A stretch of DNA of 64,000 bases, taken from positions 62,001 to 126,000 of the forward strand of contig NZ_VDMA02000006.1 in the NCBI RefSeq assembly GCF_006334915.2, given 5' to 3'. Shown piece after piece: positions 1-7,240 of the stretch. The notes under the pieces were generated by a model. The model was not told where the DNA came from. It saw nothing but the letters and a program-made list of their open reading frames with translations, and searched no databases. This DNA is from Microbispora catharanthi. Its GTDB lineage: Bacteria > Actinomycetota > Actinomycetes > Streptosporangiales > Streptosporangiaceae. How positions within the stretch are numbered: position 1 is the first letter of the stretch; every line of letters starts with the position of its first letter. Made by a program: the position numbers and the translations under genes.

Positions 1-207
1 GTCTCCGGAGTTGCGGGCCGCGGAGCCCACGGCGGCGGCGATCGCGCCGAACCGGCCGGCCGGGCCGGCCGAGGCGTCCACCAGAAACGCGGTGCGGTAG
101 TCGGGAACCAGCACGAACCAGACGTAGGCGCCCGCGCCCGCGACCACAGCGGCGACGGCGAGCAGCACCGCCACCGCGCGACGGCCCCTCCTGCGCGGCC
201 CGGTCAT
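1..207 (-). CDS. Membrane-anchored vWA-like protein, cut by the window edge
   Basis: Only the first 69 residues are present; the gene runs off the left edge. It opens with a basic stretch (MTGPRRRGRR) and one hydrophobic helix at about residues 11-34. The following segment (YRTAFLVDASAG, then GAIAAAVGSAARNSGD) closely resembles the start of the extracytoplasmic domain in the gene just upstream (YKTQFLIDTSAD, GNSGDDD), so the two are paralogues. The first strand ending in D-x-S looks like the beginning of a von Willebrand A metal site. Its ATG overlaps the upstream TGA in an ATGA, so translation is coupled. Unlike its neighbour it has no QAGRD motif before the helix. Function is unknown; a role in the same membrane system is inferred. 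Confidence 0.7.
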   Translation of the reverse strand, partial: MTGPRRRGRRAVAVLLAVAAVVAGAGAYVWFVLVPDYRTAFLVDASAGPAGRFGAIAAAVGSAARNSGD

Positions 208-1355
208 CGCGGGGCCTTCGGCAGAGTGAGCCGGAGCGCGGCGAGTGCTCTGTTCATGGCGTCCACCTCGTCGTTGTAGCGGTCGGCGATCGCGCTGTAG
301 TCCGTGGGTGCGACGGTCCTCGACCGGGCGGCGTCGAGCAGGTCCCTGGCGGCGGGGACCAGTTCCTTCTGCAGGTCACGCAGGCCGATGGCCCTGCGCT
401 GGATGTCCCGGGTGGCAGGGGTCCTCGCCCGGTCGGCGAGCACCTTGAGCTGCGCGTCGGCGTCGCCCGTCCCGGCCCGGTCGAGCTCGCGCTCGGCCAC
501 GTCGAGCCGGCCGGCGCCGATCGCGGTCACCGCGGCGTCGACCCGCTTCGCGGTGGGGTCGAGGATACGGATCACCTCGTAGGCGTTCGTCCGCACCGGT
601 TCGGTGTTGGTGAGCCAGTCGAGGGCCACCCGCAGCTGCTCCGGGGTCTCGGTGAAGACAGGTTCCGGCGCGCCGGCGGCCGAGGCGATCCGGCTGAGCC
701 GGTCCCGCTGGTCGTCCGGCACCCGATAGCCGACCAGCCGAAACTGGATCTTCAGGCCGGCCGAGGCGATCCGCTGCCGGATCTCGTCCTCGGCGTACTC
801 GGCGTCGCAGGCGTCCGCACCGTGCCGGGTGACGACGACGACCCGGTTGACCTGGGTGGCGCGCAGGGGCCAGAACCCGGAGAAGTCGCCGGCCGCCTCG
901 ACGATGCCCTTCACCAGCGTCGGCCTGCCGCCCGCAGGCACCCGGCGCGCCGCGTCGGCGATCCGGCCCCGGTTGCCGGTGCCGAAGTCCACCAGCCGGG
1001 TGGTGTTGCCGTCCCGGCCGCACTCGCCGCCGAAGCTGCGCAGGCCCAGCGCGTCGTCGTCTCCGGAGTTGCCCACGGCGGTCCCCAGCGCCCCTGCGAT
1101 GTCGGTGGCGTCCGCGCTGGTGTCGATGAGGAACTGGGTCTTGTACGCGGGGGACAGGGCCGGGATCAGCCAGTTCACCGTCGCCCAGCCGCCGCCGGCG
1201 ATGAGGGCGGCTGCGGCGACGGCGAGGACCAGGGGTTTGAAGTCGACGGCCAGATGGATGATCAGGTCGCGGCCGGCCTGGAGGATCCAGCCCAGGCCGA
1301 AAACGCGCGCCTCCTGCCGCACCTCGTCAGGGCCGGTGTCCGTGTCCTGGCTCAC
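204..1355 (-). CDS. Amyloid-motif / transmembrane / vWA-like signalling protein
   Basis: A 383-residue protein of unknown function. I chose the GTG at 1355, which overlaps the upstream TGA (GTGA); a longer reading frame upstream is low-complexity shadow. Residues 18-34 hold VFGLGWILQAGRDLIIH, which matches the tail of the upstream protein and has the G-x-phi-x-Q-x-G layout of RHIM and bacterial amyloid signalling motifs. One transmembrane helix follows (about 41-63). The outer part begins with a strand ending DTS, then a Rossmann/vWA-like alternation including the strand RVVVVTRHG, and finishes with a mostly helical region (about 260-383). The expected topology puts the motif inside and the vWA-like domain outside. 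This layout suggests signal transfer by motif templating with its partner; that is inference. Confidence 0.7.
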   Translation of the reverse strand: MSQDTDTGPDEVRQEARVFGLGWILQAGRDLIIHLAVDFKPLVLAVAAAALIAGGGWATVNWLIPALSPAYKTQFLIDTSADATDIAGALGTAVGNSGDDDALGLRSFGGECGRDGNTTRLVDFGTGNRGRIADAARRVPAGGRPTLVKGIVEAAGDFSGFWPLRATQVNRVVVVTRHGADACDAEYAEDEIRQRIASAGLKIQFRLVGYRVPDDQRDRLSRIASAAGAPEPVFTETPEQLRVALDWLTNTEPVRTNAYEVIRILDPTAKRVDAAVTAIGAGRLDVAERELDRAGTGDADAQLKVLADRARTPATRDIQRRAIGLRDLQKELVPAARDLLDAARSRTVAPTDYSAIADRYNDEVDAMNRALAALRLTLPKAPR

Positions 1356-1762
1356 CCCCGGCCGATCCGGATGTCGCGGCCCGCCTGGTTCACCCGGCCG
1401 AACCCGGAGACCGTGGCGTTCTGGTTGACGGTGATCTGCCGTCCGGCCGGGGGCAGCAGCGGGGTGAGCTCCTCGTCCACGATCCGGCGCAGTTCCCGGG
1501 CGGCCTCGGGGTCGGCGGCCGCCAGCCGGCGCAGGCGTTGCCGCCACTCCACCACCAGGGCCTGTTCGGCCTGCTCGTCGCCCGCCTCCCGGGCGGCCAG
1601 CAGTTCCGTACGGGCCTCCGCGAGGTCGGCCTCGACCGCCGGTGCCTGCTCCGGGCGGGCGCGCCGCCACAGCGCGACGACGGCCCTGCGGCCGTCCTGC
1701 CACCCCTCGCTCGCCAGCACACTTACCAACGCGGAGGCCGCGGCCAGCGCGAGCGCATCCAT
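1352..1762 (-). CDS. Small helical protein with C-terminal RHIM/BASS-like motif
   Basis: A 136-residue protein starting at the ATG at 1762 (MDALALAAASALVS). Residues 1-100 are predicted mainly helical, with charged Ala/Arg/Glu-rich helices resembling the small adaptor-like proteins often found beside NLR-type conflict genes in actinomycetes; I cannot give it a family name. After a proline hinge (LLPPAGRQ) the tail, residues 118-134, reads VSGFGRVNQAGRDIRIG. It shares G-x-G, QAGRD and the flanking hydrophobics with the N-terminus of the next protein. Its TGA overlaps the next gene's GTG. Sensor or adaptor function is inferred from this shared motif; it could simply be a structural assembly tag. 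Confidence 0.65.
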   Translation of the reverse strand: MDALALAAASALVSVLASEGWQDGRRAVVALWRRARPEQAPAVEADLAEARTELLAAREAGDEQAEQALVVEWRQRLRRLAAADPEAARELRRIVDEELTPLLPPAGRQITVNQNATVSGFGRVNQAGRDIRIGRG

Positions 1763-1877
1763 TGCATCCCCCAGACGAGCGTGATCGGCGGGCCTTCCGA
1801 GCCCCGGCTCATGAGCCAGGATCGGCCGGGGTGGTGGCGAAGTCGAAGACGGGCTGCCTATGGGGCATAGGCGACGG

Positions 1878-2825
1878 CTATGCCCGCAGGTCACCCAGGT
1901 CGGAGGAGGCGGGCACCTTACCCGGGGCGGAACGGGCCAGCCCGCGGACGGTCCGGGCCGCGAGCGAGCAGAACGCCTCGGCGAGCCCGCCCCGGTCCTC
2001 GCGCCGGCGGGCCGCGACGACCGTCGCCGGCGGCAGGCCGGTGAGCTCGATCATCCGCAGGCCCGTCGGCAGCGCGGTGTCCCTGTAGTTGTACGGGGCC
2101 GGGCACACCACCCGGTTCAGGCGCACGCTGAGCAGCATTTCCTCGGGGGTGGCGCCGGGCGCGCCGCGGTATCGGGGCGGCTCGTCGTTGCGCTGCTCGT
2201 CCATGGTCCACCAGCGCACCGCGCGGGCCGGGACCTCGGCGTGTGCCGGGGCGAAGGCCTGGCCGAGCACGTCGGTGAAGTGAACGGCGTCCACGTCCCA
2301 CAGGTCGTGCCCAGTGGACACGGCGAGCCCCCGCGGTTCGTCGAGCACCGGCTCCCAGGCGAGGCGTTCCGGGTCCACCGGCATGAACATCAGCGCCACG
2401 TCGATCTCGCCGTGGATCAGCGGGCGGTCGAAGTCGACCAGGCCGAGCTGCCGGGGGCTCACCTGCACCTCCGCGTAGGCCTCGGCGAAGGCGGTGAGCA
2501 CGGTGAGGTGGATCTCACGCGGCATCGGCAGCGCCACACCTACCCGCAGCTTGCCCTCCCGCAGGCCGGCCACGTACCGGGCGGTCGAGGCCGCGTCGTC
2601 CACGGCGTGCAGCACCCCGCGAATCCGCTCGTAGAAGGCGGCCCCAGCGGGGGTGAGCCGGGTCCCGGACGGGTCGCGGACCAGCAGTGGGGTGCCCACC
2701 TGGCGTTCCAGGTCCCGGATTTGCTGGCTGAGCGTCGGCTGCGACACGTGCAGGCGGGCGGCGGCCCGGGTGAAGCCGCCGTACTCGGCGACTGCCACGA
2801 AGTAGCGGAAATGGCGCAGTTCCAT
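1878..2825 (-). CDS. LysR-family transcriptional regulator
   Basis: A 315-residue LysR regulator, the usual family length. It starts MELRHFRYFVAVAE at the ATG at 2825, the standard LysR opening. The winged helix-turn-helix lies at about residues 1-60 (FTRAAARLHVSQPTLSQQIR), and the effector-binding periplasmic-protein-like domain fills about 90-300. LysR proteins usually respond to a small molecule and often control a divergent gene, but here the next genes lie on the same strand or belong to another TetR unit, so the target is not obvious. About 115 bp without a gene separate it from the operon downstream, and about 170 bp from the tetR upstream. Confidence 0.9.
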   Translation of the reverse strand: MELRHFRYFVAVAEYGGFTRAAARLHVSQPTLSQQIRDLERQVGTPLLVRDPSGTRLTPAGAAFYERIRGVLHAVDDAASTARYVAGLREGKLRVGVALPMPREIHLTVLTAFAEAYAEVQVSPRQLGLVDFDRPLIHGEIDVALMFMPVDPERLAWEPVLDEPRGLAVSTGHDLWDVDAVHFTDVLGQAFAPAHAEVPARAVRWWTMDEQRNDEPPRYRGAPGATPEEMLLSVRLNRVVCPAPYNYRDTALPTGLRMIELTGLPPATVVAARRREDRGGLAEAFCSLAARTVRGLARSAPGKVPASSDLGDLRA

Positions 2826-2995
2826 GTGTCCGTCCCCGTGGCCGCTTGTCGGGAGGTACCCGATGTGGACGCTCATCCGGATGTCGCGGCGACGTGCCCC
2901 GGCGTTACAAGGAGTCGCTGACCGACCATGGAACGCAGTCGCGCGACGACCCTCGCCGAAATCGCCTGCCGCCTCCCGGGGGTGGCGTCCTACGA

Positions 2996-3580
2996 TCAGG
3001 GGCCGGTCCGGGCGGCGGCGATCGCCGCCACGGCGTCGGCGATCTGCGCCCGCAGCGTGGCGGGGTCGGCGGCCAGCCCGGGGCTGAGTCTCGGGCCGAA
3101 GGGGCTCGCCGCCGACCAGGCGGTGGAGAGCGCCAGGATGGCCGTCAGCAGGAACTCCGGCGCGAAGCGCGCACCCTGGCCGTCCGCGCGCCGCGCCGCC
3201 GCCTCCAGCGCCGACACCTTCGCGCTCTGCGCCGCGTTGCGCAGGGCGACCTCGCCGGTCTCCTGCTCCAGGCCCGCCCACGCCATGAGCCGCATCAGGC
3301 CGGGCTGGGCCATCGCGAAGTCGAAGACCCGCGCCGCGTACCCGGGCAGGTCGCCGGGCGTGAACGGCAACTCGTCGTAGACCCGTCGCAGGTTCTGCTC
3401 CAGGACGGTGGCGAACAGGGTCTCCTTGCTGTGGAAGTAGATGTAGAGCAGGTTCTTGTTGCAGCCGGCCGCCTTGGCGATGCGGTCGACGCGCGCCCCG
3501 GCGATGCCGTGAGCGGAGAACTCGTCCCTTGCCGCTTCGAGGATGCGTGCCCTGGTCGCCTCGGCGTTACCTGTTGCCAC
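2996..3580 (-). CDS. TetR-family repressor of the adjacent SDR gene
   Basis: A 194-residue TetR-type repressor starting at the GTG at 3580. The N-terminal helix-turn-helix reads ARILEAARDEFSAHG through NLLYIYFHSKETLF (about residues 10-55); the remainder is the ligand-binding and dimerisation domain. A nearby ATG at 3588 is in another frame and was rejected. It is transcribed divergently from the short-chain dehydrogenase at 3655, with two copies of CTAAC-N2-GTTAG between them. It most likely represses both itself and the dehydrogenase and releases on binding a small molecule, probably a substrate of the dehydrogenase; this last part is inference. Confidence 0.9.
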   Translation of the reverse strand: MATGNAEATRARILEAARDEFSAHGIAGARVDRIAKAAGCNKNLLYIYFHSKETLFATVLEQNLRRVYDELPFTPGDLPGYAARVFDFAMAQPGLMRLMAWAGLEQETGEVALRNAAQSAKVSALEAAARRADGQGARFAPEFLLTAILALSTAWSAASPFGPRLSPGLAADPATLRAQIADAVAAIAAARTGP

Positions 3581-3599
3581 GGCGCCATCCTAGCGTTGA

Positions 3600-3611
3600 C
3601 TAACCGGTTAG
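3600..3611. promoter_or_regulatory. TetR operator O1, CTAACCGGTTAG
   Basis: A perfect 12-bp palindrome made of CTAAC and GTTAG half-sites with a CG centre, 20 bp before the tetR start. The same half-sites with the same 2-bp spacing recur at 3629-3640, so this is a repeated operator and probably the autorepression site. Confidence 0.7.
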
Positions 3612-3628
3612 AACATGGCGTATGCTAA

Positions 3629-3640
3629 CTAACAAGTTAG
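3629..3640. promoter_or_regulatory. TetR operator O2, CTAACAAGTTAG
   Basis: Second copy of CTAAC-N2-GTTAG, 29 bp centre to centre from the first, and 15 bp before the dehydrogenase start. Its location just upstream of the ribosome site fits repression of the dehydrogenase promoter. An overlapping wider pair, GCTAAC at 3624 and GTTAGC at 3636, is also present. Confidence 0.65.
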
Positions 3641-3654
3641 CTAGTGGAAGGGAA

Positions 3655-4509
3655 ATGAAGATGAACGCACGGACCTGGCTGATCACCGGGGTGAGCAGCG
3701 GCTTCGGCCGGGAGATGACGGAACAGCTTCTCCGGCGCGGCGACCGCGTCGCCGGGACGGTCCGGCGGATGGAGGCGATGGACGACCTGAAGGCGGAGTA
3801 CGGCGACCGGCTGTGGCTCGCCCGCCTCGACCTGACCGACGGCCCCGCCGTTGAGGAGGTCGTGGGCCGGGCGTTCGCCGACCTCGGCAGGATCGACGTG
3901 GTCGTCAACAACGCCGGGTACGGCCTGTTCGGCGCGGCCGAGGAGCTCACCGACGAGCAGATCGTCCACCAGATCGACACGAACCTCCTCGGCTCGATCC
4001 GGGTGGTCCGCGCCGCGCTGCCTCACCTGCGCCGCCAGGGCGGCGGCCGCCTCATCCAGGTCTCCACGTACGGCGGTCAGGCCACCAACGCGGGCGCGTC
4101 CGCGTATCACGCGAGCAAGTGGGGCATCGAGGGGTTCATGGAGTCGACGGCCAAGGACGTCGCCCCGTTCGGCATCGGCGTGACCATCGTCGAGCCGGGC
4201 AGCGCCCGTACGCGATTCCGCGACGGGAGCTCAAGGCTCGCCACGCCGATGAGCGCCTACGACGCCAGCCCGGCCGCGCTGACCCGAGGCATCCGCAACC
4301 CCGCCCTGCCGTCCGTCGGCGACCTCGCGAAGACGGCCGCGGCGATTGTCGGCTGCGCGGACCTGGACCCCGCGCCCGTACGGGTTGCCCTGGGCAGCGA
4401 CTCCTACGCCCACATCCACAAGGCACTCACCGATCGGCTCGCGGAACTGGAGGCGGGGCGGGACCTCGCCTTCTCCACCGACGCCGGCGCGGCGGCCGCG
4501 CGCCGCTGA
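3655..4509 (+). CDS. Short-chain dehydrogenase/reductase (classical SDR)
   Basis: A 284-residue NAD(P)-dependent oxidoreductase of the classical SDR class. The nucleotide-binding motif TGVSSGFG is near residue 9, NNAG near 85, and the catalytic Tyr-Lys pair sits in YHASK near 152-156, with the Ser in VSTYGG before it. There is no signal peptide, so it is cytoplasmic. A GGAAGGGA ribosome site precedes two in-frame ATGs, at 3655 and 3661; either could be the start. It is divergent from a TetR gene with two operators in between, so it is probably induced by its substrate. The substrate cannot be told from sequence. Confidence 0.9.
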   Translation: MKMNARTWLITGVSSGFGREMTEQLLRRGDRVAGTVRRMEAMDDLKAEYGDRLWLARLDLTDGPAVEEVVGRAFADLGRIDVVVNNAGYGLFGAAEELTDEQIVHQIDTNLLGSIRVVRAALPHLRRQGGGRLIQVSTYGGQATNAGASAYHASKWGIEGFMESTAKDVAPFGIGVTIVEPGSARTRFRDGSSRLATPMSAYDASPAALTRGIRNPALPSVGDLAKTAAAIVGCADLDPAPVRVALGSDSYAHIHKALTDRLAELEAGRDLAFSTDAGAAAARR

Positions 4510-4539
4510 ATCGCGCGCACGCGACGAGCCGGAGCCGGG

Positions 4540-5277
4540 TCAGGAGAATCGTTCGACGGTCACGGGGACCGGTCCCGCGTGGCGCATCGCCGTCGTCAGC
4601 CGCCGCAGCAGCGGCCCGAGGGCTTGGCCGGACGCGGTCCCCAGGTGGGCCGTGAGGTCGAGGCAGCAGGCGACACCGGGCCCGATCCGGCGCACCTCCC
4701 AGGTGAAGACGTCCGGGTCCGTTCGCAGTTCGCCCGAGCCGATGACCCGGGTCCGCGGGTCGCCGGTCTCCCCGGCGAGCGTCACCACGTCGGCGAGGCG
4801 GGAAAGGCGGGGCTCACCGGCGAACAGGACGCGGTAGACCCGCGTGTCGTGGAACCCGTCGGGGACCCGGGGCGGGCTGAGACGCAGCGGAGGCGAGTCC
4901 GGCAGAGGCTGGTGGTCGTGGAACAGCGCGCGCAGCCGCGTCTCGCCGGGCAGTTGGCCCCCGCCGAGACCGCGGTACGCGGCCTCGGCATCGAGGCGGC
5001 TCACCGCGCGGGCCCGGGAGCGCAGTCCGGGGTCCTCGCGCATCGCACGTCCGAAGGCCGCGGAAGTCCACCAGACGCCGTCGGCCGCGGTCCATCCGGC
5101 GGTGTCCAGGCCGACGGTCCTGAAGTCGCCGGTGAGCGCGAACTCCTCGACGACGATTCCCTCGGCCGGGGCTCCGTCCGCGCCCGCCGAGGTGATCAGG
5201 TAGTAGTCGAGAGCCGCCTGCGATTCGGACTCGGCGGTGACCGCCGCCCGTCCGCGCCCGCGCGTGTCGCTGGTCAT
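4540..5277 (-). CDS. Hypothetical protein, 245 residues
   Basis: I do not recognise this family. The protein starts at the ATG at 5277, has no signal peptide or membrane helix, and looks like a soluble mixed alpha/beta protein with several Trp-rich spots (GWTAADGVWWTSAAFG near residue 60-75). The C-terminal half alternates strands (HDTRVYRVLFAGEP; VFTWEVRRIGPGVACCLDL). It is convergent with the SDR gene, ending 30 bp from it, and lies 65 bp downstream of the laccase gene stop on the same strand, so it could be co-transcribed with the laccase. Codon use and GC content match the neighbours, which supports a real gene. Confidence 0.6.
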   Translation of the reverse strand: MTSDTRGRGRAAVTAESESQAALDYYLITSAGADGAPAEGIVVEEFALTGDFRTVGLDTAGWTAADGVWWTSAAFGRAMREDPGLRSRARAVSRLDAEAAYRGLGGGQLPGETRLRALFHDHQPLPDSPPLRLSPPRVPDGFHDTRVYRVLFAGEPRLSRLADVVTLAGETGDPRTRVIGSGELRTDPDVFTWEVRRIGPGVACCLDLTAHLGTASGQALGPLLRRLTTAMRHAGPVPVTVERFS

Positions 5278-5342
5278 GGGCGCACCCTACTGACTCTGAT
5301 CGTGGGTGGCCCGCCCGGCGTACGCGGGGGAGCGGGGCGGGA

Positions 5343-6356
5343 TCAGTTGTGCGACATGGAGCTCATGTCCGAGCCGCTGCCGGAGCTCATGCCGCCCATG
5401 TCGTGGCCGGGTACGTTCCCGTTCTCGTCGGCCACCATGAACACTCCGGCCATCCCCATGTCCGAGTGGCTCTGGACGTGGCAGTGGTACATCCAGGCCC
5501 CGGGCCCGACGCGCTCTCCGGCGATCACCTGGAAGCCGAACGACTCGGCCGGTCCGGTGATCTTGGTGTCGATGATCCGGGTCTGGTCCTGCGGGTTGTC
5601 CAGCAGACCGGTGCGGTTGTCCGCCCAGCGGTGCCCGTGCAGGTGCCAGGTGTGGAAGAAGTTCCCGTGGGTGACCACGATGAACTCCACGCGCTCGCCG
5701 ATCTTCGCCATGAAGTGCGGGGCCTCGCCGGCCTTGGCGTTGTTGACCGTCATGTCGTTGAAGAAGACGACGGCCTGCTTGTCCGGGAGGATGTCGCCCT
5801 TCCGGCGGACCACCAGCGCGCCGTAGAGCCCTCTGCTGATGCCGCCGGTGCCGTGGTCGGTCCCGACGACGTGGTCGTGGTAGTGCCAGTAGCCGGCGCT
5901 GCCGGGCTCGATGGTGCCGCCTGGGCGGCGGCCCGGCGCATGGGTGCGCCAGACGTAGGTGCGCCGGCCTCCCGGCTCCACCACGCTGTCGCTCATCCTC
6001 GTGCCGTCGCTGGTGATCTCGTAGTCCACGCCGTGCACGTGCAGGCTGGCGGTGACGTCGGTGTTGTTGACCAGTTCGATCTCGAGGGTCTCGCCTTCGA
6101 CCATCTCGATGAGCGGGCCGGGGATCGTGGCCTTGCCGGGCTCCAGGCCGTATCCCAGCAGATTGTTCGGCAACTTCTCCGCGTAGAGCGTCATGCGGCG
6201 GACGTCGTTCCCGGCCTTGCCCGTGACCTTGTCGGACGGCGCCGCGTTGGCCTCGCCCGCCCCGACCAGCGGTGCGAACGCGGCGGCCGTCGCGGCCGTG
6301 GTGAAGGCGCGCCGGGAGAACAGGCCTCGCGTCGTACCCCTGCCTACCTCGGTCAT
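5343..6356 (-). CDS. Two-domain multicopper oxidase (small laccase), Tat-exported
   Basis: A 337-residue multicopper oxidase, the length of two-domain small laccases. The N-terminus carries a twin-arginine signal (SRRAFTT at 14-20, hydrophobic run, cleavage near GEANAA), as expected for an enzyme exported folded with copper. The copper ligand motifs are all present: HVHG at 106-109, WHYHDH at 157-162, HTWHLHGH at 235-242, and the [12 protein letters not shown] loop at 291-302 with the Cys and Met of the type 1 site. The His/Met-rich tail ([10 protein letters not shown]) may bind extra copper. It oxidises phenols or metal ions with oxygen; true substrate unknown. Start ATG at 6356 follows a GGGGAA site. 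Confidence 0.92.
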   Translation of the reverse strand: MTEVGRGTTRGLFSRRAFTTAATAAAFAPLVGAGEANAAPSDKVTGKAGNDVRRMTLYAEKLPNNLLGYGLEPGKATIPGPLIEMVEGETLEIELVNNTDVTASLHVHGVDYEITSDGTRMSDSVVEPGGRRTYVWRTHAPGRRPGGTIEPGSAGYWHYHDHVVGTDHGTGGISRGLYGALVVRRKGDILPDKQAVVFFNDMTVNNAKAGEAPHFMAKIGERVEFIVVTHGNFFHTWHLHGHRWADNRTGLLDNPQDQTRIIDTKITGPAESFGFQVIAGERVGPGAWMYHCHVQSHSDMGMAGVFMVADENGNVPGHDMGGMSSGSGSDMSSMSHN

Positions 6357-7240
6357 GGTTCCCCAATCCGGTCATGACGCCTCACTGCCGTGAGGCGAAC
6401 GGCATCTGTTCGTGGCGCCGGCCCGGGGGACCGGCCTGGTCGGCGTGACGCCTCGATGCGGCCCCTAGTGGGGCGCGTTCCGGCCGGTGAGCGACCGAGG
6501 GGACCGTCAGGGAGGCTTTCGACGCCGTTGATAAAGCTTTTGATGGAAGTAGGCGATAGTTCTGCCAAAAAGTCAAGAAGTCAGTGTGTAAGCAAGAGAA
6601 CTTTGTCACAGGACTGGATGAAGTGCGGTGAGGCTGCTACGTTGAGCCCAAACCGCCCACTTGACGCAACCGGACTGTCGCGGTCCGGTCCGTCTCCTGG
6701 GCATCACCTGGCCCTCGTCCACCCGCCTACGCAACCATCCGCGACTCTCGGAAAGGCTCAGCGGTGCTTCGGCGACACCCCCCACGGCCGACATCCGCCC
6801 TGCATGGCCCGCCCTCTCACATCCCGGCGGACCTGCGGCTCAGACATGCCGGACCACGCCCCGGCGCCGCCGGGCGTCGCCGGCTCGGCGGCGCCCCGGT
6901 CTGAGATCGGGAAGACGCCCCTCATTTCGGTCGCCGTCCCGACGGGACGGCCGGCTACCGCTGCACGCGATCCGTCCCCGGCGCCCGCGACGACGGGCTC
7001 CGCGGCGATCGCCCGCAGAACAGCGCGACGAACGGCGATGCCGCACGCCCGCGACGACCCGAACCGCCCTGACCGCGTCACCGCGATGCCGGGATCAGGG
7101 ATCAACCGGCGAGCGAGAGGAGAAGGAGACCGGCAAAACCCTCGTGTCCTCCCGGCATCTGCGTGCCCGGTCGCCGCCATGGCCGACCGAACGACCTCCG
7201 CAAGGTGCTGATCCAACCCCCCAACCTGAAGGAGCGAACG
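6357..7240. other. Long intergenic region upstream of two divergent secreted-protein genes
   Basis: About 880 bp without a convincing gene. Next to the laccase start there is a hairpin with 8-bp arms (6378-6385 and 6390-6397). The stretch 6525-6615 is markedly AT-richer than the rest of the window, contains an AAAGCTTT palindrome at 6533-6540, and is the most promoter-like part. The remaining 600 bp before the ATG at 7241 would be a long leader; open frames in it have skewed composition and match nothing I recognise. Confidence 0.5.

Noticed and set aside
5288-5342. GC-rich inverted repeat downstream of the laccase as a terminator
   Set aside because: The arms pair only across a loop of about 20 nt and there are alternative pairings; too weak to list.
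6390-7211. Possible gene in the long gap before the ThuA gene
   Set aside because: Composition is skewed to Arg/Pro/Ala, no ribosome site, no similarity to any family; it overlaps the only AT-rich promoter-like stretch.
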